Of a stretch of DNA of 64,000 nt, positions 1 through 11,090 are shown in pieces. Position numbers and translations under genes: made by a program. The DNA comes from Telmatactis stephensoni (taxonomy: Eukaryota > Cnidaria > Anthozoa > Actiniaria > Isophelliidae): NCBI GenBank assembly GCA_029948255.1, contig JALIZF010001862.1, forward strand, positions 620,001-684,000, read 5' to 3'. The number at the start of each line of letters is the position of its first letter. The stretch's first letter is position 1. The notes beneath the pieces are model-generated. The model did no database searches and was not told where the DNA came from. It worked only from the letters and a program-made list of their open reading frames with translations.

Positions 1-311
1 CCCTGCCCCTTCCCCCCTCAAGTGTTACCAAAATCGCTGACTGAGAGTGCCAAAAGGAGAGGCATAAAAGCACTGACACCACTATTCAGGAAGAGTAGCG
101 GGATCCCAGTATATCAGACTGATTCTATAAGTCATAGTTTTCGCTCTTTTGTACTGGTAGGTACCGCCACAGGAAGCCCAACTGAGGTCTGTCCTAATAC
201 ACTACAGGATCCATAGTAATATTATTGGCATTAGCTGTTGTTGTATATATATCTTTATAAGAAGAAAAAGCTTTCAAAAACTAAAAACTACAAATATACG
301 ATAGGACTTAC
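1..311. other. intronic sequence of UFSP2 without recognised content
   Basis: This stretch follows the donor at 311-306 on the minus strand. I looked for the conserved GGVLAHTILG segment of the next UFSP2 exon in all minus-strand frames and did not find it. A 64-codon plus-strand open frame here resembles nothing I know. Confidence 0.4.
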
Positions 312-3300
312 CAATCATTATAGGTGTTCCCTGAGTCTCAAAATGGTGCAGCAACTCTCTGCCTTTACTGGCCATTTCTGCACCAGAATTCACAAACAGT
401 ATTTTCGACGTAATGCCCAATAAATGCTCCAAGCACATGCTGACCTCAAAGGAACCAATCCACTGCCTTGAGCCAACAAAGTTAGGTTTTTTATCACCGA
501 CGTCCACCAGTGCTTGTTGGATTTGTCGGTGACTTGGTACAGGCTTGGTTGTGTAACCTTGGTGACGAAACCACGAGAAAATTGTTTGTAGTGAACGGTA
601 TGCACAGCCCCATTTCTGTAGATGGAAATGGATGGATGTTTACTGTAACACAGGAAGCAAAACGGCAGACCGTAAAGAGGATCATGCGACCTTCTTTTCA
701 CGCTTCTAGGGTTGCTGTTTGAACGTGAATGTGAGTTATTTTTCGTTTGCCATAAACGTGGACTGTAATGACGCGAATGGAAATGGCAACGCTACACGCC
801 AGACGCGAAAATAGCTTCGTGTACGTGAATTAGCTTAATCTTTCAAGTTAGCATGTTTTAGATGGATGCGCCGATGCTTCTAAACGATGATGTATCAATC
901 AAATCAATCAACTTTATTCAAGTGTCAATATATTTAGCTAATACAAGGCAATTGGGGACATCAAAGAAAGAAATGTATTTCGAATAGTCTTGTCATCCAG
1001 AAACTTAGACAAAATGTTTTCGGACTCGGGGAGTCTCACCAAGCCCCCATTCTTGCTTCTCCTATTGGTTCATAAGAACGTTTACAAGAAACCTAGTGCT
1101 TCCCCGCTTGACTGCTCAGTCCTTTTGAAATTAGTTTAATTGAGTGAATAAAACACTGCATAATAAGTAACGTGGAAACATTGACAATGGTCGCATATAT
1201 TCAAGTCGGACTGTTGTTATGTCATTTATTCGTTTAATACTTACATCATCATTAAAGTTATCTTGCATGTAGTGGTGATAGGAGTAGTGACCATCGACCA
1301 CGCCCAGGGTACCATCCGGTACTAGGTAAAAAGTAAAAAGAGATGCTGATCTTAGTCAACAACACCAGGGTACCAAGAGAAGGTAGTTAGAACAATAGTA
1401 ATCATTACAAATAGTACAAATGTAATACAAGGTAGACAGAGACGCTGAGCATATTCAACCACACCCAGGGTACCATCAGATAGTGGGTAGAACAATAGCA
1501 ACTATTAGAAAACAAACAGTGCAAATATAACACAAAGTAAAAAGAGATGCTGATCTTAAGGTAGAATGATAGCATCAGAAAACAAAGAGAGGAAACAATA
1601 ATTTAGCTGCAAGTGAAAATTTACATACAGAGAAACAAACATATGCTGACAGTGATCATAACCTTCGTATTAAATCTAACAACTATCTCAATTTCGGAAC
1701 AATTTTGAGATTTTGACGAAAATGTGTCGAAAATTATATAACTATTGGTTCACTTAAGGATAGGGCACAGCTTTTTCTGCAACAGTGCACGCGACACAGT
1801 TAGGCCCCGATCAAACGACATCGCAAGGTGGCGCAAGTCATCGCAAGTTTTGACTTGCAACTTGCTCGCCTCGTTTGAACACCACTAGCACGCAAGTCAG
1901 CGCAAGTTTTTCACAAATTCTCCACGAAAATCAGCTAGCTGAAGGACAAGGAGAAAATCCGGTTTGTTGTTCCTTGAATAATTTGAAGGAGAGGAAATGT
2001 GCAGAAATTCGGACTAAAAGAGAAGAAAAACAACTTGGAAAGCTTAGCGCGCTGACTCTTCAAACCAGTCAAAACGTGCATGAACTTGCGATCAAATTTG
2101 AGCACGTTCAAACTTCTCGCAAGTCCTCGCAAGTTGATACAAGTAGACGCAAGTCCATGCAAGTTAGCGATCAAACGAGCCGCATGTTCAAACCTTGCTG
2201 CGACTTGCGCCGACTTGCGATCTCGTTTGATCGGGACCTTACACCATGTGCCAACCCCTGCAATGTTATGCGTAAGGTTGCAGAAAAAGTTGCAGATACA
2301 GAACTCGATCCTAAACCTGCAACTGCTGCGTGGAACTGTTGCAGGGGTGGGCACACGGCGCAACTGTGTCTTGCATGCAATGTTGCAAAAAATTGCAAGA
2401 AAAGCTGTATCATGTGTCCGTGCCTTATTTCCGACGCAACTGAGTCTCTTCGTTCTTTAACTAAAAGAACTTTTCTTCTTTCTTTTTTCACTTCCACTTT
2501 GTTTCCAGTAATTTTTCTTTTCTTTTCATAATGATTCATAATTTATGATTTCATAATTTTTTCTTTCTCCAGCCTTTTCGTTCATAGTTTTGGTTTCTCC
2601 GTTCATTATTCGTTCATACATTTTCTTACTTACTGCTTGAGCTGCTAATGCCAGCATGTGGATTGACGAGGTACGGCTCTGGAAAAAAAAAAAAAAAAAG
2701 AAAAGTAAAGAGAGATAAGAATGTATTTAAAGACAACAAATTGCAAAACCATATTTCTTCTCCATTCTTTTTTGCTGCCTCTGGTTAGTTTGAAGTAAAG
2801 TGGCTGACTAATTAGTCACTGTTACGCAATAAAAAGAATTAGACGTCACAATTGATACGTCATAGCTCGCCCGCGCGCGTTTTTCCTAAAATACACAGGA
2901 TGCCCAAACCAAAGAAGCGTTCTCAAATATTCTAAACACGGCTAAGGAAATTCTAATTTCTACCTGGTTTTCTATCCTTTTCAAAGACGTAGCGATTGCA
3001 GATTCTTAGAAGTGGTCTGTTAAGTGGCAGCAACAATTGTTTGTGGATCTCCGTTCTGTAAAGTTCTACAAAAAGGGAAAATAATAGTCATCCATGTCAC
3101 ATTTTAATAATACAGGCCCAACCACACGTATGATTCCACAGTGCATACAACGTTTCTTGCAAAAGAGAAATTACTCTCTGACCACCTCTGCAATGTAAGG
3201 GCCGATTTACACGGTGCAACTTTTGCCTACAACTGTTGCATGCAGCTTGCTTATGACATACATACATACAACACGAATTGCGTCGTGTAAATCAAGCCTA

Positions 3301-6300
3301 CAACTCGCCTGTAACTATTGCATGCAAAGTTGCGCGCGTGTAAATAGCCGCTAAAATATGTCGTAAACAAGTTGCATGCAACAGTTGGTGGCAAAAGTTG
3401 CACTGTGTAAATCGGCAAGAAACGTGTGTAATTACAGTACACACGCAAAGATGATATCACATAATCTTACACTTCCTTTGGTTAGTTAAAACCTTTTGAT
3501 AGTTAATGTATGAAAAACGTATTTCATTTTTCCAAGCACCTATGGTTTAACAGTTGCACAAAATATGTCAAAATGTGGTGAGAACAACAGTCACACCACT
3601 CGTATTCATCTCATGGCATACCTTTTGTTCTCACCACATTGTTATGCAATCTGTGCATCTGTGCAGAACTTGAAGCGAAAATGCAAGGAAAGTTGCATTG
3701 AAGGATTATATTACATATACAATCTAGAGAAGTGGTCCTTCAGCAGCATCACTGTGAATCAGGGAAATCTTTCAAGTGAGGCCTTTTACTGCTGTGGTGT
3801 TTTACTTGCTGGTCTGAGCTTTCACCGTCTATGGCATCATCAGAGACTGAGTGAGGCAGTAAAGACCTCACTCAAAGGATTTCCCTGATTCCCATATACA
3901 ATGTTGTAATGTGTGTTTTTTTGTAGTAGTCCTCCTACCAAGTTTTTTCTCTTCAAAAGTTTCTCCATGGCTGTTTAATTCAGGATACAGAATTGTGACT
4001 ACATGACAAAATCCTGGAGGCTTAAAGTGATATGGTCTTGGTACACACCAGTTATCATCCTACAGGAAAAGAAAATAAGACTTGTAAAACTGAAGGAGAG
4101 ATAGATAAATAGATTGTAATGGATAGAAGGAAGCAATGGTAGAAGGAAGGGAGGGAGGAAGGGAGGAAAGGAGGGAGGTAGGGAGGAAGGGAGGAAGAAA
4201 GGAAGGAAGGAAAGGAGGAAGGAAGGAAGGAAGAACGGAAGAAAGGAAGGAAGCAAGCCAGCCAGCAAGCCAGCCAGCCAGCCAGCCAGCAAGCAAGTAA
4301 GCAATAGATCAGTGATTGAATGGATGGTGATTTAGTGGGTATGTAAAAATGCTGAGTGTATCACACCTCTGAGAATCCTCGCATGACATTCTTTATCTGT
4401 TTTAACTGGTCAGCAACTGCCGCTGAAAACATGCCAGGTAGTTCTGTCATCAGGGTGTCCTTGGTTGTCATGACAACAACATCAATTGGAAGGCTCATTA
4501 AGATGTCACTACCATGTTCTGTAGAGATTGTTTAATGTACAATAATTACCATGGAAAGTAGCAGCAAACCCACTCACACTACAATGGGCATCAAATCACA
4601 TCCCTAAAGGGTACCTGCTCTAATAAGTGCAGGCCATAATACTTGGACTACATAAAAGAAAGGCTGAATTACCTTCACCATAGCATATGATAGGTACCAA
4701 GCTGTTATCTTTGTAAGCATCAGATGACATTGATATCTTGGTCAATAATTTCACATCTATTGCATCCTTTAAAAACAAAATCCAGCTAAGCTATACTATA
4801 ATCACTTGTACATTGACCTGTTCTCATTCAGATGATTCATAACCTTTCCCAAGGAACCTGTGTGTAGCAAGCATTTCCTTGAGGGAAAAAGAGAGAGAGT
4901 TGGTTTGGGATGCCTGTGTTACCAAAAAATAGAGATTGGGGGAGGGGAGGGGGAGGGGGAGGAAAAGAAAAACAGGTCCTGCATACCTACATTAATTTTG
5001 TGGATGTTTCTCCACTTTCCCCCCCTCTCCCCCTCTAATCCTTGTTTTTGGTAACACAGGTATCCCAATTTACCAATTATCTTCCTTTCCCCTCAAAGAA
5101 ATGCTTGCTATGCAGGTGACCAAAGTGGTTGTTTATGGGACCTTTGACTGTATAGTTTTACCTTGATTTTAATAGCTGTTTTATCACTTGGCCTTTGTGA
5201 GGGTTTCTTGGATTTGTTTTTTCTACTATCGGGTTTTATACTTCCCTCCTCCTGTACACCAGTCATTACACTAATCAAATCTCCACATGTCTGTAGATCA
5301 TGGTTTTCAGTTGTAAGTGAGTTATCATCATAACTTAGAAACATGTTGCTGTCTTTTATGAGAAAGGTTGTTGAAGGGGATTGGAGATCTTGACATGCTT
5401 TTTGGATCCTGTGTCCTAATGCTATACATTAAGGAAACAAATGATTGAAAATATAAAATGAAGTTGCTGTCATATAGAGTTCATCATGACTCCATGTGAA
5501 TTTGTGAAGAGAAGGAAGGGAGAAGAGAGTGCAGATGGCAAAAATGCATGGGATAGGTAGGTGTTAGAAGAGTGGAATATTGGGAGAGAGAGTATAGGTG
5601 AAGCAAGAAAGGGAATGGAAGAAGAAAAAGGGGATGAGAAGAGAAAAGATGGGAGAGACAGAGTAAGTGGATGTAAGAGAAAAAGAAAATGAAACTTTCA
5701 AGGTTAGATGTTAAGAAAAGAAAGGATTTTAGTACTTTTTATTATCTCACCTTTAAAACTACTTTCCACGCAAATTTCAAAACTGGTTTGTATTCTAAAA
5801 GTTAGAAGCTGTTGTGAAAATTTTTGTACAAAGCTTCCAAACTGCAATTCACATTTGACAAGTCCTGGGACGTTGATGTTATATAAAATTCCTTGATCTT
5901 CATTGGTAGATGGAGAATGTTGCCATACCAAGAGGTTTTTTGCAATACTGTGTCTTGATTTCTATCCAAATGAAAAATGAAAGAAAAAAAAAAGAAATCT
6001 ATAAACACAAAAATACAACAAAAGAAGAGAAATGAATAGAAAACAAAACAAACAAAATCTAGAGATGGAAGAAAATAACTTGAAAAAGAGATAATCAAAG
6101 AAAGGGAGGGAGGAGGGGAAGGAAGGAAGGAAGGAAGGAAGGAAGGAAGGAAGGAAGGAAGGAAGGAAGGAAGGAAGGAAGGAAGGAAGGAAGGAAGGAA
6201 GGAAGGAAGGAAGGAAGGAAGGAAGGAAAGAACAAAATAAAGAGATGACTTCTGGATAGTACCTTAGAGATTAGATCCTTGAGAAGCACTTGTGCAGATT

Positions 6301-7948
6301 TTAAATCTGGATCTTGTAACTTTGAGATGAAATGACATACTCCAAGAACTTTAATTCCTTAGGACAGAATAAACTCACAGTGAAGATTTTCAGACCTCAC
6401 AGTAATATAATCACTGCACAACAGTGCGTTGAAGTGCGACCTGTGACAGGGGCGGACCAAGGGGGACTTTGACCTTCACAGGTTGCACTTCAATGATAAC
6501 AGTAGTGAAGACCTACAGACAGTAGAGTTCTGGGTAGAAAGCAAGTCTGTAGGCTGGGAAGCATGAGTTAGATATAATAGTGACCAAGGGAGGGTGGGAG
6601 GGATAAATAGTGTTGACACCTTTGGAAGCCTGCAGCTCCCTGTACTGGTGTTTTCCTTATCTTCAAATGCAGTACAATATTTCTTTTGGTTTAACTAGGT
6701 AACAAGAAAGAACAAGTTTCTGATATACTGATATTTACTGCTTAAATGTTTTTTTGTTTTGTTTTTCTTTGTTTTTTTGTTTTTTTTTGGGGGGGGAGAG
6801 ACAGCAGACACTCAATCTAATGAAACAAATACTGTTCATCTAAAACAGGGTTTGTTTCATCCAAGCCTGTATCACATTTTGCTGCTCAACTGACAACTGC
6901 TACTCTGTCATTGTTCTTGCCTATTATATACACCCTCATGCATCATCACATATGTCTATGGTTCAGCCCTGGTTCAACATTTGCTTCTTATGCATCCATG
7001 CTTGTAAATTCCGGGGGGAGGAGGGGGGTGTTGGTCTGTTGGGACCCTGTTTATGACAGAAAAACTCAAAATGCCATACCCTGTTTATGATACTAAAGTA
7101 TAATAATTGTAGAATGTAATGTACTTATTTGTTTGTAATGTAAATGAGTTTCATAACAAGTTTGTCGTGATCCTGATCAAAACAATAAATAAGACTTCTA
7201 CACTGATCGTTACCATTAGTGTGGCTAGATAACGACTAAGGTTGATGAGAAAGTTGCTACCCCTGAAAATGACAAGAAGCTCGAAAATTCCAAAAAGGAG
7301 TGAAAAGGATGCCCTGTTCATGACAAAAAAACTTGAAAAACCATACCCTGTTCAGCGGATCATCCCTGTATAGTAAATATATGGGAGTACCCCCCCCCCC
7401 CCCCCCGGTTGTAAATAGCCAACTGGTTTTGCTTCAGTTACATCTAGATTACTTATGATTATTTTAGAGGGATATCTCTAAACTAGCTGTGAAGATACAT
7501 TCACTTCAACCATAGACTACGGATTTACGTTTATTTACAAACCTTCAGGAAGACAATGATATTCAAATGATGTCCCTCCATTTGGTGACACAGTTAACGT
7601 TGTAGATGTCATACAACTATTTATATGATATGAACTATTAATAATACTTCCACATAAATACACCACTCCATTAGTGATCTCTCCTGATTTTGAACATTTT
7701 GATAATCTCTGAAAATAGGAAAAATATGGGAAAAATGAATGCAAATAGATCACATTCTAACAAATTTGGTTTATTCAATCGATAGAAATTAATCAATTAA
7801 TTATCAATCCAGCATTATGAGACAATAGCTGTCACATGGACTAGCCAGTGAAGGTAGGAGAAAAGCTAAATAAAATGATAACAACTCATGAAGATAAATT
7901 TACCTCTTTCAAAGACGATTCGATAAAAACTTCCACCTCGTCCGCCAT
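312..7948 (-). CDS. UFSP2: UFM1-specific protease 2 (UFSP2), 3'-truncated by the window edge
   Basis: UFSP2 is the cysteine protease that matures UFM1 and removes it from substrates, mostly at the ER. Exons on the minus strand, all joining in frame: 7948-7904, 7708-7543, 6357-6263, 5961-5751, 5421-5162, 4766-4673, 4518-4367, 4059-3939, 3065-2964, 1321-1245, 615-312. The start ATG at 7948 opens [15 protein letters not shown]. The C-terminal part carries YSYHHYMQD, then WGCAYRS, whose Cys (about residue 445) matches the family's catalytic cysteine. It continues with [11 protein letters not shown] and [18 protein letters not shown]. The last visible exon ends in phase 1 at a GTAAGT donor. The exon expected to hold the Asp/His catalytic residues is not in positions 1-311, so it must lie outside the window. 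The N-terminal region is longer than in the 469-aa human protein. Identification of the catalytic domain is firm. Exon 1 and the short exons rest on phase and splice-site fit. Confidence 0.9.
650..850. mobile_element. decayed MITE copy related to 27920-28150
   Basis: The stretch from AAACGGCAGACC through GCGACCTTCTTTTCACGC and CGTTTGCCATAAACGTG to TACGTGAATTAGCTTAATCT matches, word by word with substitutions, the better-preserved element at 27920-28150. It sits in the UFSP2 intron just upstream of the catalytic-Cys exon. Confidence 0.6.
1293..1500. repeat. decayed tandem repeats of the UFSP2 exon 10 acceptor region
   Basis: The word CCAGGGTACC occurs three times (near 1304, 1365 and 1465) within longer matching context. 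The first copy is inside UFSP2 exon 10 (1321-1245). The other two lie in the upstream intron together with copied intron sequence such as AGAGATGCTGATCTTA. Only the exon copy keeps a clear CTAG acceptor. Confidence 0.7.
1803..2238. mobile_element. MITE-like element with about 37-bp terminal inverted repeats
   Basis: The left end (CCGATCAAACGACATCGCAAG) and right end (CTTGCGATCTCGTTTGATCGG) are inverted repeats of one another. The interior has many CGCAAGT words. Open frames across it (for example 1875-2531) are by-products of this repeat. The element lies in a UFSP2 intron. Confidence 0.7.
2243..2361. mobile_element. small TGCAA-rich foldback element
   Basis: GTGCCAACCCCTGCAA on the left pairs with TTGCAGGGGTGGGCAC on the right, with further TTGCAG words inside. 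It abuts the preceding element. Confidence 0.5.
3200..3416. mobile_element. MITE with about 48-bp terminal inverted repeats
   Basis: GCCGATTTACACGGTGCAAC on the left pairs with GTTGCACTGTGTAAATCGGC on the right. The arms continue through GCCTACAACTGTTGCATGCA and its inverse. It belongs to the 'gggccgatttacac' style of foldback element and lies in a UFSP2 intron. Confidence 0.8.
3550..3672. mobile_element. foldback repeat, related copy at 59030-59150
   Basis: AATGTGGTGAGAACAACAG is followed by CATCTCATGG and TTGTTCTCACCACATT, giving an internal hairpin. The same word order recurs at 59030-59150. Confidence 0.6.
3756..3891. mobile_element. MITE with about 37-bp terminal inverted repeats
   Basis: GAATCAGGGAAATCTTTCAA and TTTGAGTGAGGTC-type arms pair with CTCAAAGGATTTCCCTGATTC at the right end. 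Its right edge is only 48 bp from the donor end of UFSP2 exon 8 (3939). Confidence 0.75.
4138..4265. repeat. imperfect GGAA-rich microsatellite
   Basis: Interrupted GGAA/GGAG repeats followed by a short AGCC-type run (4256-4295). It lies in a UFSP2 intron. Confidence 0.85.
4864..5115. mobile_element. foldback element with G-rich and C-rich inner arms
   Basis: TAGCAAGCATTTCCTTGAGG on the left pairs with CCTCAAAGAAATGCTTGCTA on the right. TGTGTTACCAAAAA pairs with TTTTTGGTAACACA further in. The centre has opposed G-rich and C-rich runs. It lies in a UFSP2 intron. Confidence 0.8.
6115..6228. repeat. near-perfect (AAGG)n microsatellite, about 28 units
   Basis: Uninterrupted AAGG repeats over about 113 bp. 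On the UFSP2 sense strand this is a long pyrimidine (TTCC)n tract, only 35 bp downstream of the donor of exon 3 (6263). Confidence 0.95.
7012..7406. mobile_element. repeat element with CCCTGTTTATGA words and homopolymer ends
   Basis: A G-rich left end and a run of about 17 C at 7391-7406 bound a segment with repeated ACCCTGTTTATGACA and CCCTGTTCATGACA words. It looks like a degenerate inverted-repeat element in a UFSP2 intron. The poly-C length may not be reliable in an assembly. Confidence 0.45.
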
Positions 7949-8194
7949 CTTGATTTTTTGATGATTCAGCCTTCATGGGCAATACCGCATAGAAGAAATT
8001 CACTGGCTCGTATAACACAGGAGGCCCGCTTTGTAGAGTGAAAGGTGATGACGAGATTGTTTTGGTTTCAAATACTACAAAAATATCTTCTCTGTTCTTC
8101 GCGGCGATGTTGCTTTGTGGTAGAAAAGACATCTAAAACAACTCAGTTATTGTTTAAATACACAACTCCTGCGTACAAGGCGATCTCAGTGAAA
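7949..8194. promoter_or_regulatory. bidirectional promoter between UFSP2 and the AKAP7-like gene
   Basis: The two start codons (7948 minus, 8195 plus) are 246 bp apart and diverge. An open frame continues upstream of 8195 to 8045 but ends inside this spacer, so it is better read as 5' UTR. I see no TATA box, which suits a shared housekeeping-type promoter. This is inferred from geometry only. Confidence 0.6.
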
Positions 8195-9937
8195 ATGGAC
8201 AGCGACAGTGACTTTGGTTTGGAATCCATGTTTGTTGAAACAAAACGAGAATTTCGTGATGATACTGTTTTAACCACTGATGAATCTAAGGACTTGAACG
8301 TTGATCTTGATAGCGAGAAACTTTATCCTCTTGTAGATAAATGTTGTACGCTTAGCGCTAACACTGTTGTCGATGACAGTTCTAAGACAACTGACCACGA
8401 GACCGAATCCAAGGGAAGAAAGCGCCTGATATCAACAGGTAGTGACCTGGATTGTGGAGATGAACTTCAAAGTTCACCAAAGGTCAATAGTAATGACGAA
8501 CTACAAGGTGACCAGGTCCAAAGTGAAGTCAAAAAGGCCAATCTGAGAAGGAAAAAGAAGAGGAAAAGGAAAAATAGGGAAGTAGAAAATGAGAGCGAAG
8601 ATGATGAAAAGATTCAATGCACAGCTAATGATGAGATCAGTAATGAAGGAAATGAAGAAGTTGAGAAAGTTAAATCAAAGAAAATGAAAAAGAAGAAAAA
8701 GAAAAAAGATGTGGAAAATGAAAGTGGAGAGGATGAGATGAGTGAGGACAAGGTAAAACCCCCCAAGAAACCAAGACCTAACTATTTCATTGCTGTAAGG
8801 GTGTCGAATCCTGCAATTCATTCTTGTATAAAGGTAATTCAAGATAGTATAATTAGCAAGGAACCATTGCTACAGCCTGCCTTGATTCCTCTTGGCACTC
8901 TGCACTTAACTCTTATGGTCATGCACCTAAAGAAGGATCAAATCCAACAAGCAGTTGACATTCTACATAGCTGTGAAAATGACTTGAAAAAACTATTTGA
9001 GGACAGAGGTAATTTTGACATTTCATTTGAAGGGCTTGGGCATTTTAGGAATGAAGTTGTGTTTGGTAAAATTAGTGGTGAGAGTGAAATTACCATGCTT
9101 CAGTCACTTGCGTCAGTCATTCAACAAGGATATCAATCAAATGAAATTGGTCCACCAAAGGATGACCATCCATTTAAACCTCATTTGACAATTGTAAAAC
9201 TGTCTCGGATGCCCAAGAAGAAAAAGGCAAAGAAAGTAAAGAAGATTTCACAGGACACATATTCTTCATGGGTAGATTGTGAACTTGGCCAAGAAAGTAT
9301 TAGCAAAGTTTTACTGTGTTCAATGATTGACAAGAAGCAAGAGGACGGGTTTTATCATTGTCTTGGTTCAGTTGACCTTTTCAGTTCAGTTGATGAGAAG
9401 AACACTTTGAGCAGTTCTCCTGGGGTGGATAAACAAGATGATAACTCTACCTTAGTAGCCAAATTAGCAAATGTTGAGATGGAGGAGGAGACTGGAGTTG
9501 AAATGGTGGAGACTGATACTGAAGTTGAAATGGTGGAGAAGACTGAAGATGAGATAGAGGAGGAGAAGACTAAAGTTATACCATCTGTAAATAATGATTT
9601 GAGCTCAACCGATGAAGCAGCTGAGTATATTATGAAAATTGATATAATGAACACAGAGGATAAACTGTGTTCTGATTCATCCCAAAATGATGAATCAACT
9701 TGCAAAGCCCAAACAGAGGATCCAGATATGATGGAGACCACTGACATGGAGAAGATTATAGATACAGAACTATCAGAGAGGGATATTACAGAGACAAATG
9801 TACATGGAATAGACAATGTAGGCCAAAATGAGGGGATTAACACTGAGGATAGCGACCCAATGGAATCACAACAATCACCAGAGAGTGACTCAAATCCTTT
9901 GAATGAAAAGGACCACATATCAGATAGCGACACCTAA
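8195..9937 (+). CDS. AKAP7: AKAP7-like protein with 2H phosphoesterase domain, single exon, 580 aa
   Basis: The central domain (about residues 195-400) matches the AKAP7/AKAP18 central domain of the 2H phosphoesterase superfamily. It begins RPNYFIAVRV and has both signature His motifs, HLTL (His about 237) and HLTI (His about 330), followed by VLLCSM and GFYHCLGSV. In AKAP7 this fold binds AMP-like nucleotides, and the protein anchors PKA. Upstream is a lysine-rich, NLS-like region with two basic clusters, and downstream an acidic Glu/Asp/Thr-rich tail. I could not place a convincing PKA-binding amphipathic helix. The start at 8195 (context AAAATGG) is preferred over the in-frame extension to 8045, which has no domain content. 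Vertebrate AKAP7 genes have several exons, and this copy has none. Domain call firm; orthology and anchoring role inferred. Confidence 0.85.
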   Translation: MDSDSDFGLESMFVETKREFRDDTVLTTDESKDLNVDLDSEKLYPLVDKCCTLSANTVVDDSSKTTDHETESKGRKRLISTGSDLDCGDELQSSPKVNSNDELQGDQVQSEVKKANLRRKKKRKRKNREVENESEDDEKIQCTANDEISNEGNEEVEKVKSKKMKKKKKKKDVENESGEDEMSEDKVKPPKKPRPNYFIAVRVSNPAIHSCIKVIQDSIISKEPLLQPALIPLGTLHLTLMVMHLKKDQIQQAVDILHSCENDLKKLFEDRGNFDISFEGLGHFRNEVVFGKISGESEITMLQSLASVIQQGYQSNEIGPPKDDHPFKPHLTIVKLSRMPKKKKAKKVKKISQDTYSSWVDCELGQESISKVLLCSMIDKKQEDGFYHCLGSVDLFSSVDEKNTLSSSPGVDKQDDNSTLVAKLANVEMEEETGVEMVETDTEVEMVEKTEDEIEEEKTKVIPSVNNDLSSTDEAAEYIMKIDIMNTEDKLCSDSSQNDESTCKAQTEDPDMMETTDMEKIIDTELSERDITETNVHGIDNVGQNEGINTEDSDPMESQQSPESDSNPLNEKDHISDSDT

Positions 9938-10391
9938 AATATTGAACACATAGAAAAAGAATTATGTGACAGTTAAAATAAGCAGAGTTGCAAAAAATAG
10001 AACCAATACTTTAAGAATACTGCTTAGGTTTTTGGTAAATGGCTACTTGTAATAATTCGGCGAGTTACACAGCACAACAGGGGTACAATTGTAAGGGCGT
10101 GGCCCAGAAGCACGTTGGACAGTAAGGGGTGACTTCTGTAATTTAACATTTTTCTTAGTTGTGTTTCACTTATCCTTTTCAAACAATTCTTATTAAAATT
10201 CAACTTTCTAAGACAAGTTCCCAATTTGTCTTTTTTCTACTGGGTTATTTATTATTTTCTACTGGTAGTGCGCCAACTGTGAGTCTCGCAAAAAGTGCTT
10301 TCTCGTAAAAACGGTGCTACGATGTTGTAAGGGAAAATCTTATGAAATGTTAACCTATACGAATATGATGCAGGGATGGGACTATCTTAGT

Positions 10392-10456
10392 CTCCCTCGC
10401 AGCCGTGTTTAGCCTCGTCACGCAACGCTCCCTCGGCTGCGAGAGAGACTAGGACT
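10392..10456. repeat. short hairpin repeat (CTCCCTCGCAGCC family), copy 1
   Basis: GTCTCCCTCGCAGCCG pairs with CGGCTGCGAGAGAGAC around the core GCCTCGTCACGCAACGC. Related copies are at 12178-12232 and 27130-27242. Confidence 0.75.
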
Positions 10457-10519
10457 ATCTCTAGTTATGGTATTTAATGCGCCTTAGATTTTTAACGCGT
10501 GTCAAATCTCCCGCGGTGA

Positions 10520-11090
10520 CCGACCAAAATGGCAAGTTAAGGGAAGTGGTCGCCTACAAGAGTGAACACCATAGGAGGTTTACATTTCAAGTCAAGCATT
10601 AGCTGCAGTACCCTGCGAGCAGAGTCCCCCTTTACCTTCTAATGCACTTTTTACCATGATGAGGTTTTACAATGAAGCTAAAGTGACACAATCCAATTTT
10701 CATCCGATTAGAGAGGAAATTTTGCATCAAGTGGTCGCTTACGAGAGGCTAAAAAACAACAACAACAAAATACAAATTATTAGCTCTAAAAGTGGTCTGA
10801 AAAAATAAATCAATATTCTTTATTTATCCTCGGATTTCAGAGTAGCATTTCTGCTAATATCTCCGAGACTCATTCGCACACTCGCTACCCCTACATTCGA
10901 TATACTCTGCATACAATTTAAAAAACTCACATGTTGATTTTTGTCTCGGTCGCTTACGAGAAGTGGCCGCTTACGATAGATGCTGGCAACTATAGTAATT
11001 TGTATGGGAAATATTTAGTAGTTTTGAATAGTGGTCGCATCGTGTGAATGGTCGCACACGGGAGGTGGTCGACCGACTGATCTGATAACA
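10520..11090. mobile_element. degraded element with GTGGTCGCTTACGAGA words, split by a SINE tail
   Basis: GTGGTCGC(C/T)TAC words occur near 10544, 10730 and 10948, with GTGGTCG at 11030 and 11064. Between them, 10808-10940 is homologous to the tail half of the SINE at 14585-14900. The family is not recognised. Confidence 0.45.

Noticed and set aside
1875..2531. 218-codon plus-strand frame
   Set aside because: It runs across two foldback elements, and its Ser/Lys/Cys text reflects the CGCAAGT repeats.
3565..3888. 107-codon plus-strand frame
   Set aside because: It spans two foldback elements within a UFSP2 intron.
8045..8194. 50-codon N-terminal extension of the AKAP7-like frame
   Set aside because: It has no recognisable content, lies in the divergent promoter, and the ATG at 8195 has a better context.
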